The translations under genes and the position numbers were made by a program. The notes beneath the pieces were generated by a model. The model searched no databases. It was not told the DNA's origin and saw only the letters and a list, made by a program, of their open reading frames with translations. From Thioalkalicoccus limnaeus (GTDB lineage Bacteria > Pseudomonadota > Gammaproteobacteria > Chromatiales > Chromatiaceae): a stretch of 64,000 nt of DNA. This document shows positions 42,565 to 52,800 of this stretch, piece after piece. The stretch spans positions 25,518-89,517 of the forward strand of contig NZ_JBDKXB010000014.1 in the NCBI RefSeq assembly GCF_041197575.1, read 5' to 3'. Within the stretch, counting starts at the first letter, position 1, and every line of letters starts with the position of its first letter.

Positions 42565-43640
42565 ACGCCTCCATCCGCTCCAAGCTGGAGTGGGTCGCTG
42601 AACGCCGTACCGAGGTAGAAGCCCTGCTGGCCGAACCCGAGACGCTCGCCGACCAGAACCGCTTTCGCGCCTTGAGTCGCGAGTACGCCCAAATCGAACC
42701 GGTCGCCAGCTGTTTCGAGCGCTACCGCGAGATCGAGGCCGAAATCACCGCGGCCGAAGAGTTGCTCGGCGATCCGGAGATGGCCACGCTCGCGCGCGAA
42801 GAAATCGCCGCCGCGACCCGGCGCCGCGCCGATTTGGAGCCAGCGCTGCATCGGCTGCTGATTCCCGCCGATCCCAACGACCACCGCAACGTGTTTCTCG
42901 AGATTCGCGCCGGGACCGGCGGGGCCGAGGCCGCGTTGTTCGCCGGCGATCTGTTGCGCCTGTACCTGCGCTACGCCGAGATGCGCGGCTGGGGCACCGA
43001 ATTGATCAGCGAGAGCGAAGGCGAGCACGGCGGCTACAAGGAGGTCATCGTGCGCATCAGCGGATCTGCGGTGTACGCACGCCTCAAGTTCGAGGCCGGA
43101 ACGCATCGGGTGCAACGGGTGCCCGAGACCGAATCCCAGGGTCGCATACACACCTCCGCCTGCACGATCGCCGTCCTGCCGGAGGCCGAGCAGATCGACG
43201 AGATCACGCTCGATCCGAACGATCTGCGCATCGACACCTTTCGCGCCTCCGGCGCCGGCGGACAGCATGTGAACAAGACCGACTCGGCGATCCGCATCAC
43301 CCATCTGCCCAGCGGACTGGTCGTCGAGTGTCAGGACGAGCGTTCCCAGCACAAGAACCGCGCCCGGGCCTTCGCGCTGCTACAAGCCAAGTTGCTGTCG
43401 CAGGCCCAGGCGGCGCAGACCGATGCCGAGGCCCAGTCACGACGACTGCAAGTGGGCAGTGGCGATCGCTCGGAACGCATCCGAACCTACAATTTCCCGC
43501 AGAACCGGCTCACGGATCACCGGATCAATCTGACGATCTATAAGCTCGATGAGATAATGACGGGCCAACTCGATCAGGTCGTCGACCCTCTGATCGAGGA
43601 ATACCAGGCCGACCAACTCGCCGCCCTTTCGGAGACCTGA
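42561..43640 (+). CDS. prfA: Peptide chain release factor 1
   Basis: This 359-residue RF1 has the GGQ catalytic loop at 233-235 (SGAGGQHVNKTDSA) and the anticodon-like recognition domain earlier in the chain. The start codon overlaps the hemA stop (ATGA). The GGQ glutamine is the substrate of PrmC, encoded downstream. Confidence 0.96.
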   Translation: MNASIRSKLEWVAERRTEVEALLAEPETLADQNRFRALSREYAQIEPVASCFERYREIEAEITAAEELLGDPEMATLAREEIAAATRRRADLEPALHRLLIPADPNDHRNVFLEIRAGTGGAEAALFAGDLLRLYLRYAEMRGWGTELISESEGEHGGYKEVIVRISGSAVYARLKFEAGTHRVQRVPETESQGRIHTSACTIAVLPEAEQIDEITLDPNDLRIDTFRASGAGGQHVNKTDSAIRITHLPSGLVVECQDERSQHKNRARAFALLQAKLLSQAQAAQTDAEAQSRRLQVGSGDRSERIRTYNFPQNRLTDHRINLTIYKLDEIMTGQLDQVVDPLIEEYQADQLAALSET

Positions 43641-43816
43641 CGCCAACACCACTGCGATCATGACGGACATGCCCGTCGCACATGGGTTTTTCGGTCAGCG
43701 AGGCGCGTCGATCGGGCCCGAGAGACAGACGCAGCGACGAATCATGGCCGGCTCTATGGCGGGGAGCCGCCACACCGCTATCGGGTCCGAGCGTCGTGCA
43801 TCGCGGGGGAGAATCC

Positions 43817-44698
43817 ATGTGTGACGGGTCTACCATCGGCTCGGTCATCGCCGCGGCCAGCGCTCGCTTGGGGCATTTGACCGACACGGACCCGAGACAG
43901 GAAGCCGAGCGACTTCTCGGTCTGGCGACCGGCCTTCCGCGCACCCAGATCCTGGCTTGGCCGGAGCGGACCCTAACGGCTCACGCGATCGCGGCGTTCG
44001 CTGCCCTCGTCGCGCGGCGCGCCGACGACGAGCCCTTTGCCTACCTCAGCGGTCGCCAAGGATTTTGGACGCTGGAGCTCGAAACCGATCCCACGACGCT
44101 GATCCCCCGCCCGGAGACGGAAGGGCTTGTCGACCTGGCCTTGCGGCGCTTGCCGGTCGATCGGCCACTGCTCGTCGCCGATCTGGGCACCGGCACCGGT
44201 GCCATCGCCGCCGCCCTCGCCAGCGAGCGACCGGCCTGGCGACTGATCGCCACCGACACCTGTCGCGCTGCCCTGCGGGTCGCCGGCACCAACTGCACGC
44301 GCCTGGGACTGAGGAACGTCACGCTGGTAGCCGCCGATTGGCTCAACCCGTTTGGACACGCCACCTTCGATGCCGTGCTCACCAACCCACCCTACATCGC
44401 GGAACAGGATCCGCACCTCGACCGCGGCGGCCTGCGTTTCGAGCCTCGCAGCGCACTCGTGTCCGGCCACGACGGCCTCATGGCGATCCGGCGTATCGTC
44501 CGCGACGCGTTCGGCCGCCTACACCCCAGCGGGCTGCTCGCCATCGAGCACGGCTTCGATCAGGGACCGGCGGTACGAGCGCTGCTGGCCGCCGCCGGCT
44601 ATCGCGATGTTGTGACCGAACACGACCTCGCGGGACTCGAACGCATCACGTCCGCCCTTCGCCCTCCCACCAAGGCGAGCAATCATTACGCGCCTTGA
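43817..44698 (+). CDS. prmC: Release factor glutamine methyltransferase
   Basis: This 293-residue SAM methyltransferase modifies the GGQ glutamine of release factors. The start at 43817 has GGGGGAG ahead of it; an open frame runs 135 bases further upstream without support. It has an N-terminal helical domain, SAM motif ADLGTGTGAIAAALA and the catalytic NPPY motif (VLTNPPYIAEQD). It completes hemA-prfA-prmC. Confidence 0.95.
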   Translation: MCDGSTIGSVIAAASARLGHLTDTDPRQEAERLLGLATGLPRTQILAWPERTLTAHAIAAFAALVARRADDEPFAYLSGRQGFWTLELETDPTTLIPRPETEGLVDLALRRLPVDRPLLVADLGTGTGAIAAALASERPAWRLIATDTCRAALRVAGTNCTRLGLRNVTLVAADWLNPFGHATFDAVLTNPPYIAEQDPHLDRGGLRFEPRSALVSGHDGLMAIRRIVRDAFGRLHPSGLLAIEHGFDQGPAVRALLAAAGYRDVVTEHDLAGLERITSALRPPTKASNHYAP

Positions 44699-44751
44699 TA
44701 TACAGATATTAAATTTTCGTTGCTTGCTTCTTCCATTAGCATACAAGAGCC

Positions 44752-45159
44752 ATGGACATTGACGACGACCGTATCAAGATACGCCACATCCCGTTCGACC
44801 CGCTGCACCCGAACCGCAACCAGGTGCAGATCGCGGCTGACGCCTTGACCGGCGAACCGGGAATCCTGGATGCACACGCCGCCTCACCGGTCGTGCTGCG
44901 CGTCACCTACGATCTGTTCCACACCAAACTCGCGCACATCGAGCAGGCCCTGATCGAGTTGGGACTGCACCTCGATGCCCCGCTGACTTATCGGATCAGG
45001 CGGGCCCTGTGGTACTACACGGAAGACACCTTTCGCGCGAACCTGCGCGATGATCACAACCAGATCGACTGCACGAAAAAGGTCTTCGCGACCCGTTACG
45101 ACGCGCTCGATCATTCGTTGCGCGACCATCGTCCCGAACACTGGCGGCGGTATCTTTAG
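44752..45159 (+). CDS. Conserved hypothetical protein, 135 aa
   Basis: A soluble protein with VVLRVTYDLFHTKLAHIEQALIELGLHLD in the middle, a beta-alpha-beta pattern reminiscent of a ferredoxin-like fold, and a His/Arg-rich C-terminus (HSLRDHRPEHWRRYL). An AT-rich tract precedes it (44695-44740), suggesting its own promoter. There is no recognised family motif and no function is assigned. Confidence 0.7.
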   Translation: MDIDDDRIKIRHIPFDPLHPNRNQVQIAADALTGEPGILDAHAASPVVLRVTYDLFHTKLAHIEQALIELGLHLDAPLTYRIRRALWYYTEDTFRANLRDDHNQIDCTKKVFATRYDALDHSLRDHRPEHWRRYL

Positions 45160-45279
45160 AGCGCCCGGCAGGAAGCGAGCCGTTTTCGGGGCGACGAGGC
45201 CCGGCGTTGTTTCCTGCTCCCCCGACCGACGACACCGACAGCAAGCAATGCGCCTTCGCTTTGCGCCGCGGACCAGCCG

Positions 45280-46044
45280 ATGACCATCACTGATGACCAG
45301 GTCGCCCGCTACGACCGTCAGATCCGGTTACCCGGCTTCGGGCCGGAAGGCCAACAGCGCCTCGCATCGGCACAGGTGCTGATCGTCGGGCTCGGCGGCC
45401 TGGGTTCACCCGTGGCCATGTACTTGGCCGCCGCCGGCGTCGGTCATTTGATCATCGCCGATTTCGATGCGGTCGATGCCTCGAACCTACCTCGCCAGAT
45501 CCTCCATGCCAACGACTGCATCGGCCGGCCCAAGGTCGATTCGGCGCACCGCATGTTGACCGCGTTGAACCCGGAGGTGCGGATCGAGACGATCAAAAGC
45601 AGCCTCCATCGCACCAACCTCCCGGGTCTCGCGTCACGGGTCGATCTCGTCATCGATGCCAGCGACAACTTCGGGACGCGGTTTCTCGTCAACGAGGCCT
45701 GTCATGCTGCGGCGGTGCCTCTCGTCTCGGGTGCCGCGATCCGCACCGAGGGACAGGTGACCGTTTTCTCGGGCCGCCCGGGCGGGCCCTGCTACCAGTG
45801 TCTCTATCCTCGTGATATCGGAACAGACGAAACCTGCGCGGTACAAGGGGTTCTCGGCCCGATGGTGGGTATCATCGGCTGCATCCAGGCCACCGAAGCC
45901 ATCAAGATCCTCGTGGGCCTCGGAGAGCCTCTGTACGGCCGCCTGTTGCTTCTCGATGCGCTGACGATGACCTGGCGCCAGATCCGCCTGACGGCGGACC
46001 CTGCCTGCGCGATCTGCGGCGACCGCCAGAGCCCCTCCGGATGA
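45280..46044 (+). CDS. moeB: MoeB/ThiF-type sulfur-carrier adenylyltransferase
   Basis: This 254-residue E1-like enzyme has a nucleotide-binding VLIVGLGGLGSPVAMYLAAAGVG segment (about 33-55) and a catalytic-type Cys in DETCAVQGVLGP. The zinc ligands are CYQC (about 170) and CAIC near the C-terminus. It adenylates MoaD- or ThiS-like carriers. moaA is elsewhere in the window (2370), so MoeB is the likelier role, but ThiF cannot be excluded. Confidence 0.88.
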   Translation: MTITDDQVARYDRQIRLPGFGPEGQQRLASAQVLIVGLGGLGSPVAMYLAAAGVGHLIIADFDAVDASNLPRQILHANDCIGRPKVDSAHRMLTALNPEVRIETIKSSLHRTNLPGLASRVDLVIDASDNFGTRFLVNEACHAAAVPLVSGAAIRTEGQVTVFSGRPGGPCYQCLYPRDIGTDETCAVQGVLGPMVGIIGCIQATEAIKILVGLGEPLYGRLLLLDALTMTWRQIRLTADPACAICGDRQSPSG

Positions 46045-46197
46045 CAGGGCGCGGGCGGCGTGCCGCTCGTCTCTGATCCCCTTGACCTCGCTCAGCATTT
46101 CGACCGGATACCATGATCGCCGGTTGCCAGGCGTCCGTGGGTGGGGCAATGATTGAGCCTCGATCCACTGATGACCTGCGTTACAGGAGAAACACCG

Positions 46198-47193
46198 ATG
46201 CCCGCGTTCGGTCGACCCATGACCAGCCTCGCCGCGACCCTGGCACTGACCTCGGTCTTTTCGATCGGCCACCTGCCCGCTGCCGAGTACGAGCCCTACA
46301 GGAGCTACTTCGAGCCACTACCGGCCCTGCCCCCGATACCGGCCGACAACTCACTGACCGAGGACAAGATCGAACTGGGCAAGATGCTGTTTTTCGAGCC
46401 GCGGATCTCCGCCAGCGGCGTGATCAGCTGTGCCACCTGTCACAACCCGGCGTTGGGCTGGGCCGACCGCATCCCGAGGGCCGTAGGCCACCAAGGCCAG
46501 GTGGGTGAACGCAACACCCCGACCGTACTCAACTCCGGGTTCCTGGAGGCCCAATTCTGGGATGGGCGCGAGCCCAGCCTCGAGGGCCAGGCCTTGGGAC
46601 CGATCCAGGCCGAGGTCGAGATGGCGATGACGCTCGATGGCGCCATCGAGCGATTGGCCGAGTTCGACGAGTACCAGACCAGGTTCCGACAGGCCTTCCC
46701 GGATCAGGAAGACCCGTTGACAGCAACCAATGTCGCGATGACCTTGGCCAGCTTCCAACGGACCCTCAATACGCCGAACTCACCGTTCGATCGATACCTG
46801 CGCGGCGATCTGGCCGCGATGAGCGAGTCGCAGAAGCGTGGGATGGCGGCCTTCGTCAACAACGGATGCATCGCCTGTCATCGCGGCGTCAACCTGACCG
46901 ATAGCCGCTTCCACCGTTTCGAGCTGCCTGGCTCGACCGACGAGGGGCGTTTCCTCGTCACGGGCGAGGAACACGATCGTTTTGCGTTCCGTACGCCGAC
47001 GCTGCGCAATGTCGCCGTGACCTACCCCTATTTCAACAACGGCAGCGTCGACGACTTGGGCGATGCGGTTCAGTTGATGGGGCGACAGATGCTCGGGCGC
47101 GAACTCGACGAAGACAGCGTCGCGGACCTGGTCGCATTCCTGCATGCGCTGACCGGCGAGATGCCGCGCGTGATCTTCCCGGCCTTGCCGTGA
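46198..47193 (+). CDS. Di-heme cytochrome c peroxidase (CcpA/MauG family)
   Basis: This 331-residue periplasmic protein starts at ATG 46198 behind AGGAG. It has a signal peptide (SLAATLALTSVFSIGHLPAAE) and two heme-binding motifs, CATCH (about 80) and CIACH (about 223). The FWDGREPSLEGQALGPI and TPTLRNVAVTYPYFNNG segments are typical of bacterial di-heme peroxidases. It reduces H2O2 with electrons from c-type cytochromes. MauG-like enzymes differ in axial ligands, which cannot be settled here. Confidence 0.93.
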   Translation: MPAFGRPMTSLAATLALTSVFSIGHLPAAEYEPYRSYFEPLPALPPIPADNSLTEDKIELGKMLFFEPRISASGVISCATCHNPALGWADRIPRAVGHQGQVGERNTPTVLNSGFLEAQFWDGREPSLEGQALGPIQAEVEMAMTLDGAIERLAEFDEYQTRFRQAFPDQEDPLTATNVAMTLASFQRTLNTPNSPFDRYLRGDLAAMSESQKRGMAAFVNNGCIACHRGVNLTDSRFHRFELPGSTDEGRFLVTGEEHDRFAFRTPTLRNVAVTYPYFNNGSVDDLGDAVQLMGRQMLGRELDEDSVADLVAFLHALTGEMPRVIFPALP

Positions 47194-47287
47194 TAGGCGT
47201 TCGCCATGGCCAGGCGCGTTGGTCGCCACCCCGGGACGAGCTGACGAAAGACCCTCGCCGTGCGTCCCAGAAGCGAAGGGCCAGGCC

Positions 47288-47569
47288 TCATCGCAACAGA
47301 TCTCGCGGGACCAATCCGAGCTCGGCCCTCGGCAGCGCCAGTGGTTCGACACGGACCACGAGCCCAACCTGTTCCAGCGCGGCCCGATAGAGCTCGGCGG
47401 ACTCGGCATCGACATCCCTTTTTAGCACCATGGCCCGGCCGCCCAGAATCAGGGTCCGGGCCTGTTCCTGCGGGATCCGGAAGCGCGCAGCGAAGTCAGC
47501 GATGACGTGTTGCGAGCGAACCCCAGCCTTCAACTCTCCCGAGTAGACCACATTGAAACGCGTCGACAT
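47288..47569 (-). CDS. Small conserved protein, 93 aa
   Basis: Starting at ATG 47569 behind GGAGG, the protein reads MSTRFNVVYSGELKAGV, then FRIPQEQARTLILGGRAMVLKRDVDAESAELYRAALEQVGLVVRVE. This short alpha/beta domain is found alone or at the N-terminus of membrane proteins in many proteobacteria; its function is unknown. It follows the SEC-C/TPR gene 65 bases downstream on the same strand. Confidence 0.75.
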   Translation of the reverse strand: MSTRFNVVYSGELKAGVRSQHVIADFAARFRIPQEQARTLILGGRAMVLKRDVDAESAELYRAALEQVGLVVRVEPLALPRAELGLVPRDLLR

Positions 47570-47634
47570 TCCGCTGCCTCCTGCCCCACAGCGACCCTCG
47601 CCAATCGCGGCGCCCCAAGCCCGTACCCGCGGGT

Positions 47635-49572
47635 TCACGCCGTCATCCGCTTGAGCCAAGCCAGCACGCCCGGTTCAGCGACCCAGACATCGCGCATCGC
47701 CTCGCGGTATAGCCAGGCCTGATCGTCCCCGCCGGGTGGCATCGACCAGTGGGCATGGTTCGGTGGCTTGATGCGCTGTCGCGTCAGATACGCCGGGATC
47801 GATGGCAGTCGCCCCACCGCCTGGTCGAGCACCTGCGCCGCTCGTTCTGCCTCGCCGAGCCGGTAGAGCGCCAGCACCTCCCCATAGGCGAGGTCGGCCA
47901 ATCGATCATCCGGAAAGCGCCGTGCCAGCGCCAGCGCCTTGCGATCCTGACGGTCACGCAGATACAGATTCATCAGGTCCGCCCGCACACCATGATTATC
48001 GCGCGGATTCAAGCGCAACAAGTCCTCCAGGGTCGCCGCCGCGCGATTCCGTTCTCCCGCCTCCACCTGCTGCAGGTATAGTCTGAACAGCAGGCGCAGT
48101 GCCGGGCGATTGCGCTCGCTCGTCCAGGGTATCGTCCGGCGCGAAGCGCCGGGAACCGCCTGCTCGATGATCGCCTGCGCGCGTGCCAGCAGCGGTGGCA
48201 ACAAGGCCCGGCGGAACCAAGGCACCACGCTCTCGGGATGACTCAGGATGGCCGTGGCCACATCATCGAGGACATCCAGGCTGTCCCCGGCCTCTGGGTG
48301 CCGTAACAAAAAATCGACCCAATCCCGCGTTGCCCAGATGCTATCGTCTTCGATCAGCGCCAATTGCGTGGAAAAGGGTTTGACCGCCGGAAATACCCGG
48401 TGCCAGGCTTCCTCGAGCCGCCGCAGCGTGCGCCCGGGCCGCAGCCGCGCCGCCGTACCGCGGATCTCGCCGTCGAGCGGACGCGAAGGGGTCTCCCGCG
48501 CCTCGAACAGTTCGAGTTGATTCGCCGGGACCTCGGTGCGGTTCGACGCCAGGGCCGCCAGACGATAATGGGGCAGCGGGCGACCCGCGATCTGATCCAG
48601 CCATTCGCGCAGATCGAGCACGGTCGAATCCAGCGCAGGGGCCTGGCTCGCCACCAAGGCCTCTTGCGGGTCATCGAGCGCGAGCTCGAGGAAGGCCAGT
48701 GTCCCGAGATCATCACGGCCAGCCCGGATCAATCGATGACGCCACACCTGCGCACGACGCCGCGCCTCGTCGTCTCGATACTGGGCCGTCAGCAGGGCGA
48801 TCTCCAGGAAGGCCAATGCCGGATCGTCCGGGGTCTGGCGCAAGGCCTCGATGAAGGCCTCGTGCGCGACGTCGAAGGCCCCGGCATCCATGTGGTCGGC
48901 GCTGAGCCGCCGCCAGGCCGCACCACGTAGCGCCCGCGCCCCGATTCCGGTCATCCTCGCCAGGAAGGTCCGCTTCTTCTTCCAATGATCGAGCCGATCG
49001 TAGGCATCGCACAGCGACTCGAGGGCCGGCACGAACCGCGCGCTATCACCGGTCGCTTCGTCGAGGTTCGCAAACAAGGGCTCGACCAAAGCGATCGCAC
49101 GCCCAGGCCGATCGAGGTCGAGCCACCGATCGGCCACCTTCGCGAGCAAGTGATCCGGGATCACCGCCAGATGCAAAGCACGCAGCAGGTCGCGCTCGTT
49201 CAACTCATCGAGCAACAGTTCCCAAAGGACATCGCGGGATAGATCCGGCAACTCGTCGGTCCGACCGCAGCACGAGTCGAAGGACTGCCCTGAGTCACAG
49301 GGACAGCTCGTATCGGGTGCGAGCAGCGGCAAGGCCCCGAAATCACGGGAGGGCAATGGCGTTGCATTCCAGATCGCCGCCGCGAGCATGATAACGACCC
49401 GCCCAACCTCGACACTCGACAAAGCCGGCTCGGTCAGCGTCAGGACCTCCGGGAACCGCTCCCGTGCCCAGCGCAGAAAACGGTCAGGATCCTCGTGTCC
49501 GAGAATCTCGCGTAACGCCTCGACGATGAGCCCCTCGATTCGATCGCTTTCGTGCAGCTCCTGGTGGAACAT
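47635..49572 (-). CDS. SEC-C motif and TPR protein, 645 aa
   Basis: The start at ATG 49572 is preceded by GAGGAGGAA. The SEC-C-type zinc motif CPCDSGQSFDSCCG lies near residues 90-103. The remainder is helical repeat sequence (for example HMDAGAFDVAHEAFIEALRQTPDDPALAFLEIALL). The SEC-C motif binds zinc in SecA and in many proteins of unknown role. It is divergent from the large DUF4062-STAND gene across a 251-base spacer. Confidence 0.8.
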   Translation of the reverse strand: MFHQELHESDRIEGLIVEALREILGHEDPDRFLRWARERFPEVLTLTEPALSSVEVGRVVIMLAAAIWNATPLPSRDFGALPLLAPDTSCPCDSGQSFDSCCGRTDELPDLSRDVLWELLLDELNERDLLRALHLAVIPDHLLAKVADRWLDLDRPGRAIALVEPLFANLDEATGDSARFVPALESLCDAYDRLDHWKKKRTFLARMTGIGARALRGAAWRRLSADHMDAGAFDVAHEAFIEALRQTPDDPALAFLEIALLTAQYRDDEARRRAQVWRHRLIRAGRDDLGTLAFLELALDDPQEALVASQAPALDSTVLDLREWLDQIAGRPLPHYRLAALASNRTEVPANQLELFEARETPSRPLDGEIRGTAARLRPGRTLRRLEEAWHRVFPAVKPFSTQLALIEDDSIWATRDWVDFLLRHPEAGDSLDVLDDVATAILSHPESVVPWFRRALLPPLLARAQAIIEQAVPGASRRTIPWTSERNRPALRLLFRLYLQQVEAGERNRAAATLEDLLRLNPRDNHGVRADLMNLYLRDRQDRKALALARRFPDDRLADLAYGEVLALYRLGEAERAAQVLDQAVGRLPSIPAYLTRQRIKPPNHAHWSMPPGGDDQAWLYREAMRDVWVAEPGVLAWLKRMTA

Positions 49573-49763
49573 CGTTCGGTTCCTCCTCACCCGTCAGGAC
49601 CGGGGGCGGGGCCCAGATTCCCCTCGGTCTATCTTACAGCGGCCGCGCCTCCCGTACCGAAACGCCCGGCCCCCAGGTCACACTCGCCCGAGCGCGATAC
49701 TCGACGGTGAATTGTACCTTAGGGGACCCCGACCGCTGTCGACTCTTCACCCTTCGACTCCTT

Positions 49764-49775
49764 ATCGGATCCGAT
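49764..49775. promoter_or_regulatory. 12-bp palindrome upstream of the STAND gene
   Basis: ATCGGATCCGAT is a perfect palindrome 48 bases before the start codon, with a TAAGAT hexamer (possible -10) at 49785-49790. It could be an operator, but a 12-bp palindrome alone is weak evidence. Confidence 0.3.
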
Positions 49776-49823
49776 CACACTCGGTAAGATGGTCGCTGCG
49801 ATCGAATTCCCCGAGACCCACCG

Positions 49824-52800
49824 ATGACCGAAGCCAAGGTACGCATCTTCGTCTCGTCACCGTCCGATGTGGACCACGAGCGCGCCCTGGTGCGGGACAT
49901 CATCGATCAACTGTCTCACGAATACCTGCCTTACTTCGCGTTGGAGGCCGTGCTCTGGGAACAAGAGGCACTGACCGCCGACCAGACATTCCAGGCCGGC
50001 ATGATACAACCGGCCGATTGCGATATCGTTCTCGTCATTCTCTGGACCCGGCTCGGAACTCCGCTGCCCGAGGAGCCTTATCGGGGCCTGACGGGCACCG
50101 AGTGGGAGTTCGTCAACGCGGTCGAGTCATCGGAGCGTCGCGGTCACCCCGAGGTCCTGGTCTACCGGAAGACTGCGCCCCGTCTGATCGACATCACGAA
50201 TCCCGAGGCCACCGAGCTCGCGCTCGACGACCGCCGCAGCCTCGAGCGCTTCTTCCAGCGCCACTTTTTCCACGACGACAGCAGCTTTCGTCGTGCCTTC
50301 CGAACCTTCTCCAGTGATGCGGCATTCCGCGAACTGATCGAGGTGCAACTGCGCAAGCTGCTGAACCGGCGCATCAGCATCGAGAAGCGCGGTACCGATG
50401 CGCTCGCGTGGCGCGGCAGCCCGTTCCGTGCCGCGCGCCCCTTCGACGTGAAGGATGCGCGTATCTTCACCGGTCGTGAGCGCGAGACGCGCGAATTGGT
50501 CCAGCTGATCGCGGATACCCACCCCCCCGATCCACGCCTGCTGCTGGTCACGGGCCCGAGCGGGTCAGGCAAGAGCTCGCTGTTGCGCGCGGGCCTCGTT
50601 CCGACCTTGACGCGCCCTCACCTGCTCGACGGGGTCGCGGGCTGCCGTTGGTGCCTGTTGGAGCCGGGCGTCGCCGAGAACGAACCCTTGATCGCGCACC
50701 TCGCGCAGGCCCTGTTCACGCAGGACGCGCTCGGCGCGGCGGCGGAAGAAACCGGCCTCGACCACCGGTTGCTGTCGCGGTTGCTCGCGAAGGATCCGGA
50801 GGCGGCGGCGCTTCAGATCGCGACGGCCTTGAGGCGTCAGGCCACCCTGTTCGCCGCCGATGAACGGCTGCTCTTGGTGATCCTCGTCGACCCGCTCGAC
50901 GCCCTGCTGGGCCACGACGAGGCCGAGGTGGTCGGTCGCGCGCTGGCCGGCCTGGCCCAAGTCGAGGATGTCTGGGTCGTGGCTGGGGTCCGCAGCGACC
51001 GCCTACCCCGCCTACGCGAGCTGGCCCCGCTCGCGGCACTGATCGACGCGCCGCGCGTGTTCCTGCTCCCACCGCCGCCAGCCGCGCGGATTCGCCAAAT
51101 TCTGCAGATTCCGGCGCGGATCGCCGGAATCGAGTACGAAGGCGACGAACCAGGCGCCGGTCGGAGCCTCGTCGATCTGCTCGAGTCCGAAGCCAGTGTG
51201 CTTGAACACTGGCCGGCATTGATCCAGCTGACGCTCGAGCGGCTCTTGTCGCGGTCGGGCGCAGCGCCGGGCGAGGACCCGTCGGCAGCCGCCGGTGGCG
51301 ATCGGCGCAGCACTCGCCTGAGCATCGCAGCCTATCGGTCCGGAGGTGGTCTCGTAGGAGCGACTCTGTCGCGGGCCGATACGCTGTGGACCACTCTCCC
51401 TCCGCCGCTGCGTGCCGCGTTGCCGAGGCTGTGCCGAGCCCTGATCAACCTCGAAGGAGGGATGGACTCGCACCCGACGCGACGCGCCGGTGATCTGGCA
51501 ATGCTGGAGACGGATCCCGCGTGCGCCGAACTGATCGCCGCGTTGGTCGACGCCCGGCTACTGGCCACCGAAGGACGGTCCGATCCACTGATCATAGAGA
51601 CCCCGTGCCCGCCGATCGACTACAGCCTCGCCGGTTACATCCGCGCCCTGCTACGACCGGGAGGCAACGGCTGGCTGACGCGGCTGACTCGGGGACCAGC
51701 CGAGGCCGCGATCGATGCTACCGCGCCGCAACCCGAGACCGATCAGGCAAGGCCGGCGTGGCATCAGGTTCGGCCAGTCGTGCTCTTCACGCATCCGCGA
51801 CTGCTGACCGATTGGTCGCCGATCCGGGATTGGTTACGCCAACCCGATAACCGCCGATTCCTGCAATGGCGTTTTCATCTCTCGCGTCAGTCCTCGCTGT
51901 GGCGGCGCACAGATTGCAACCGCGAATACCTGCTCGGGGAGGCCGGCTTCGCCGCGGCCCGCCCCCTGATGAGTACGTTCGAGTCGGAGCTCGAGCCGAT
52001 CGAGCGCGACTACCTGTCGCATTCGGCCCGCAACCTCGCCTTCCATCGGCACCGTAACCGCGCATTTCGTCTGCTGGGCATCCTGTTGGTCAGCTTGCTG
52101 CTGGTGGCGACCAGCGCGGCCTTCTGGGCCTGGGAGGCGTCCCGTACCGCCACCTTGAATCTGCAACGCAGTCTGCTGAACGCCGCCGATCTGGCCATCA
52201 CCCAGGGCAACACACCGCTGGCGGTCCGCTTGGCGCTCGACGCCGGTCCCTACCTGCCCTATCAGGCGATCGATACGCTCAGCCGCGCCTTCACGATGAA
52301 CCGGCTGATCGCCCTGGCACCCACGGACAGCGCGGCCACCCGCCTGGCCCCGGCCTTTCGTGCCGACGGGGCACGGCTGGTGACCCTGGCCCCGGGCGAC
52401 GGGGCTCACCTCTGGCGCCTCGATGAAGATCGATTCGTGTTCGAGCGACGGCTGTCAGGTCCGCAACCCGAGCTGCACGCAGCGCTCTTCGCCGCACCCG
52501 GCGAGGAGGCGGCGATCATCGGCCTGGGACCTGAAGGGGTCTGGCGCCTGCCGACCGAGGCCGCGCGCGAACCCGACTACCGATGCCGCAGCGAGCCGGG
52601 CAGTCTGACCGCGCTGGACCCGACCGGTCGCTTTCTCGCGATCACCCACGACATGCCTCCGGACCGATTCGGCGTCTGTGTGCTCGACCTCGAAGAACCC
52701 GGCCGTATCCTGTTCGACCGACCGGTCCATGACCAGGAGATTCGCAGCATCCTATTCTCGCCGGACGGCCGCACGCTGCTGACCGCCTCGCGCGACGGCA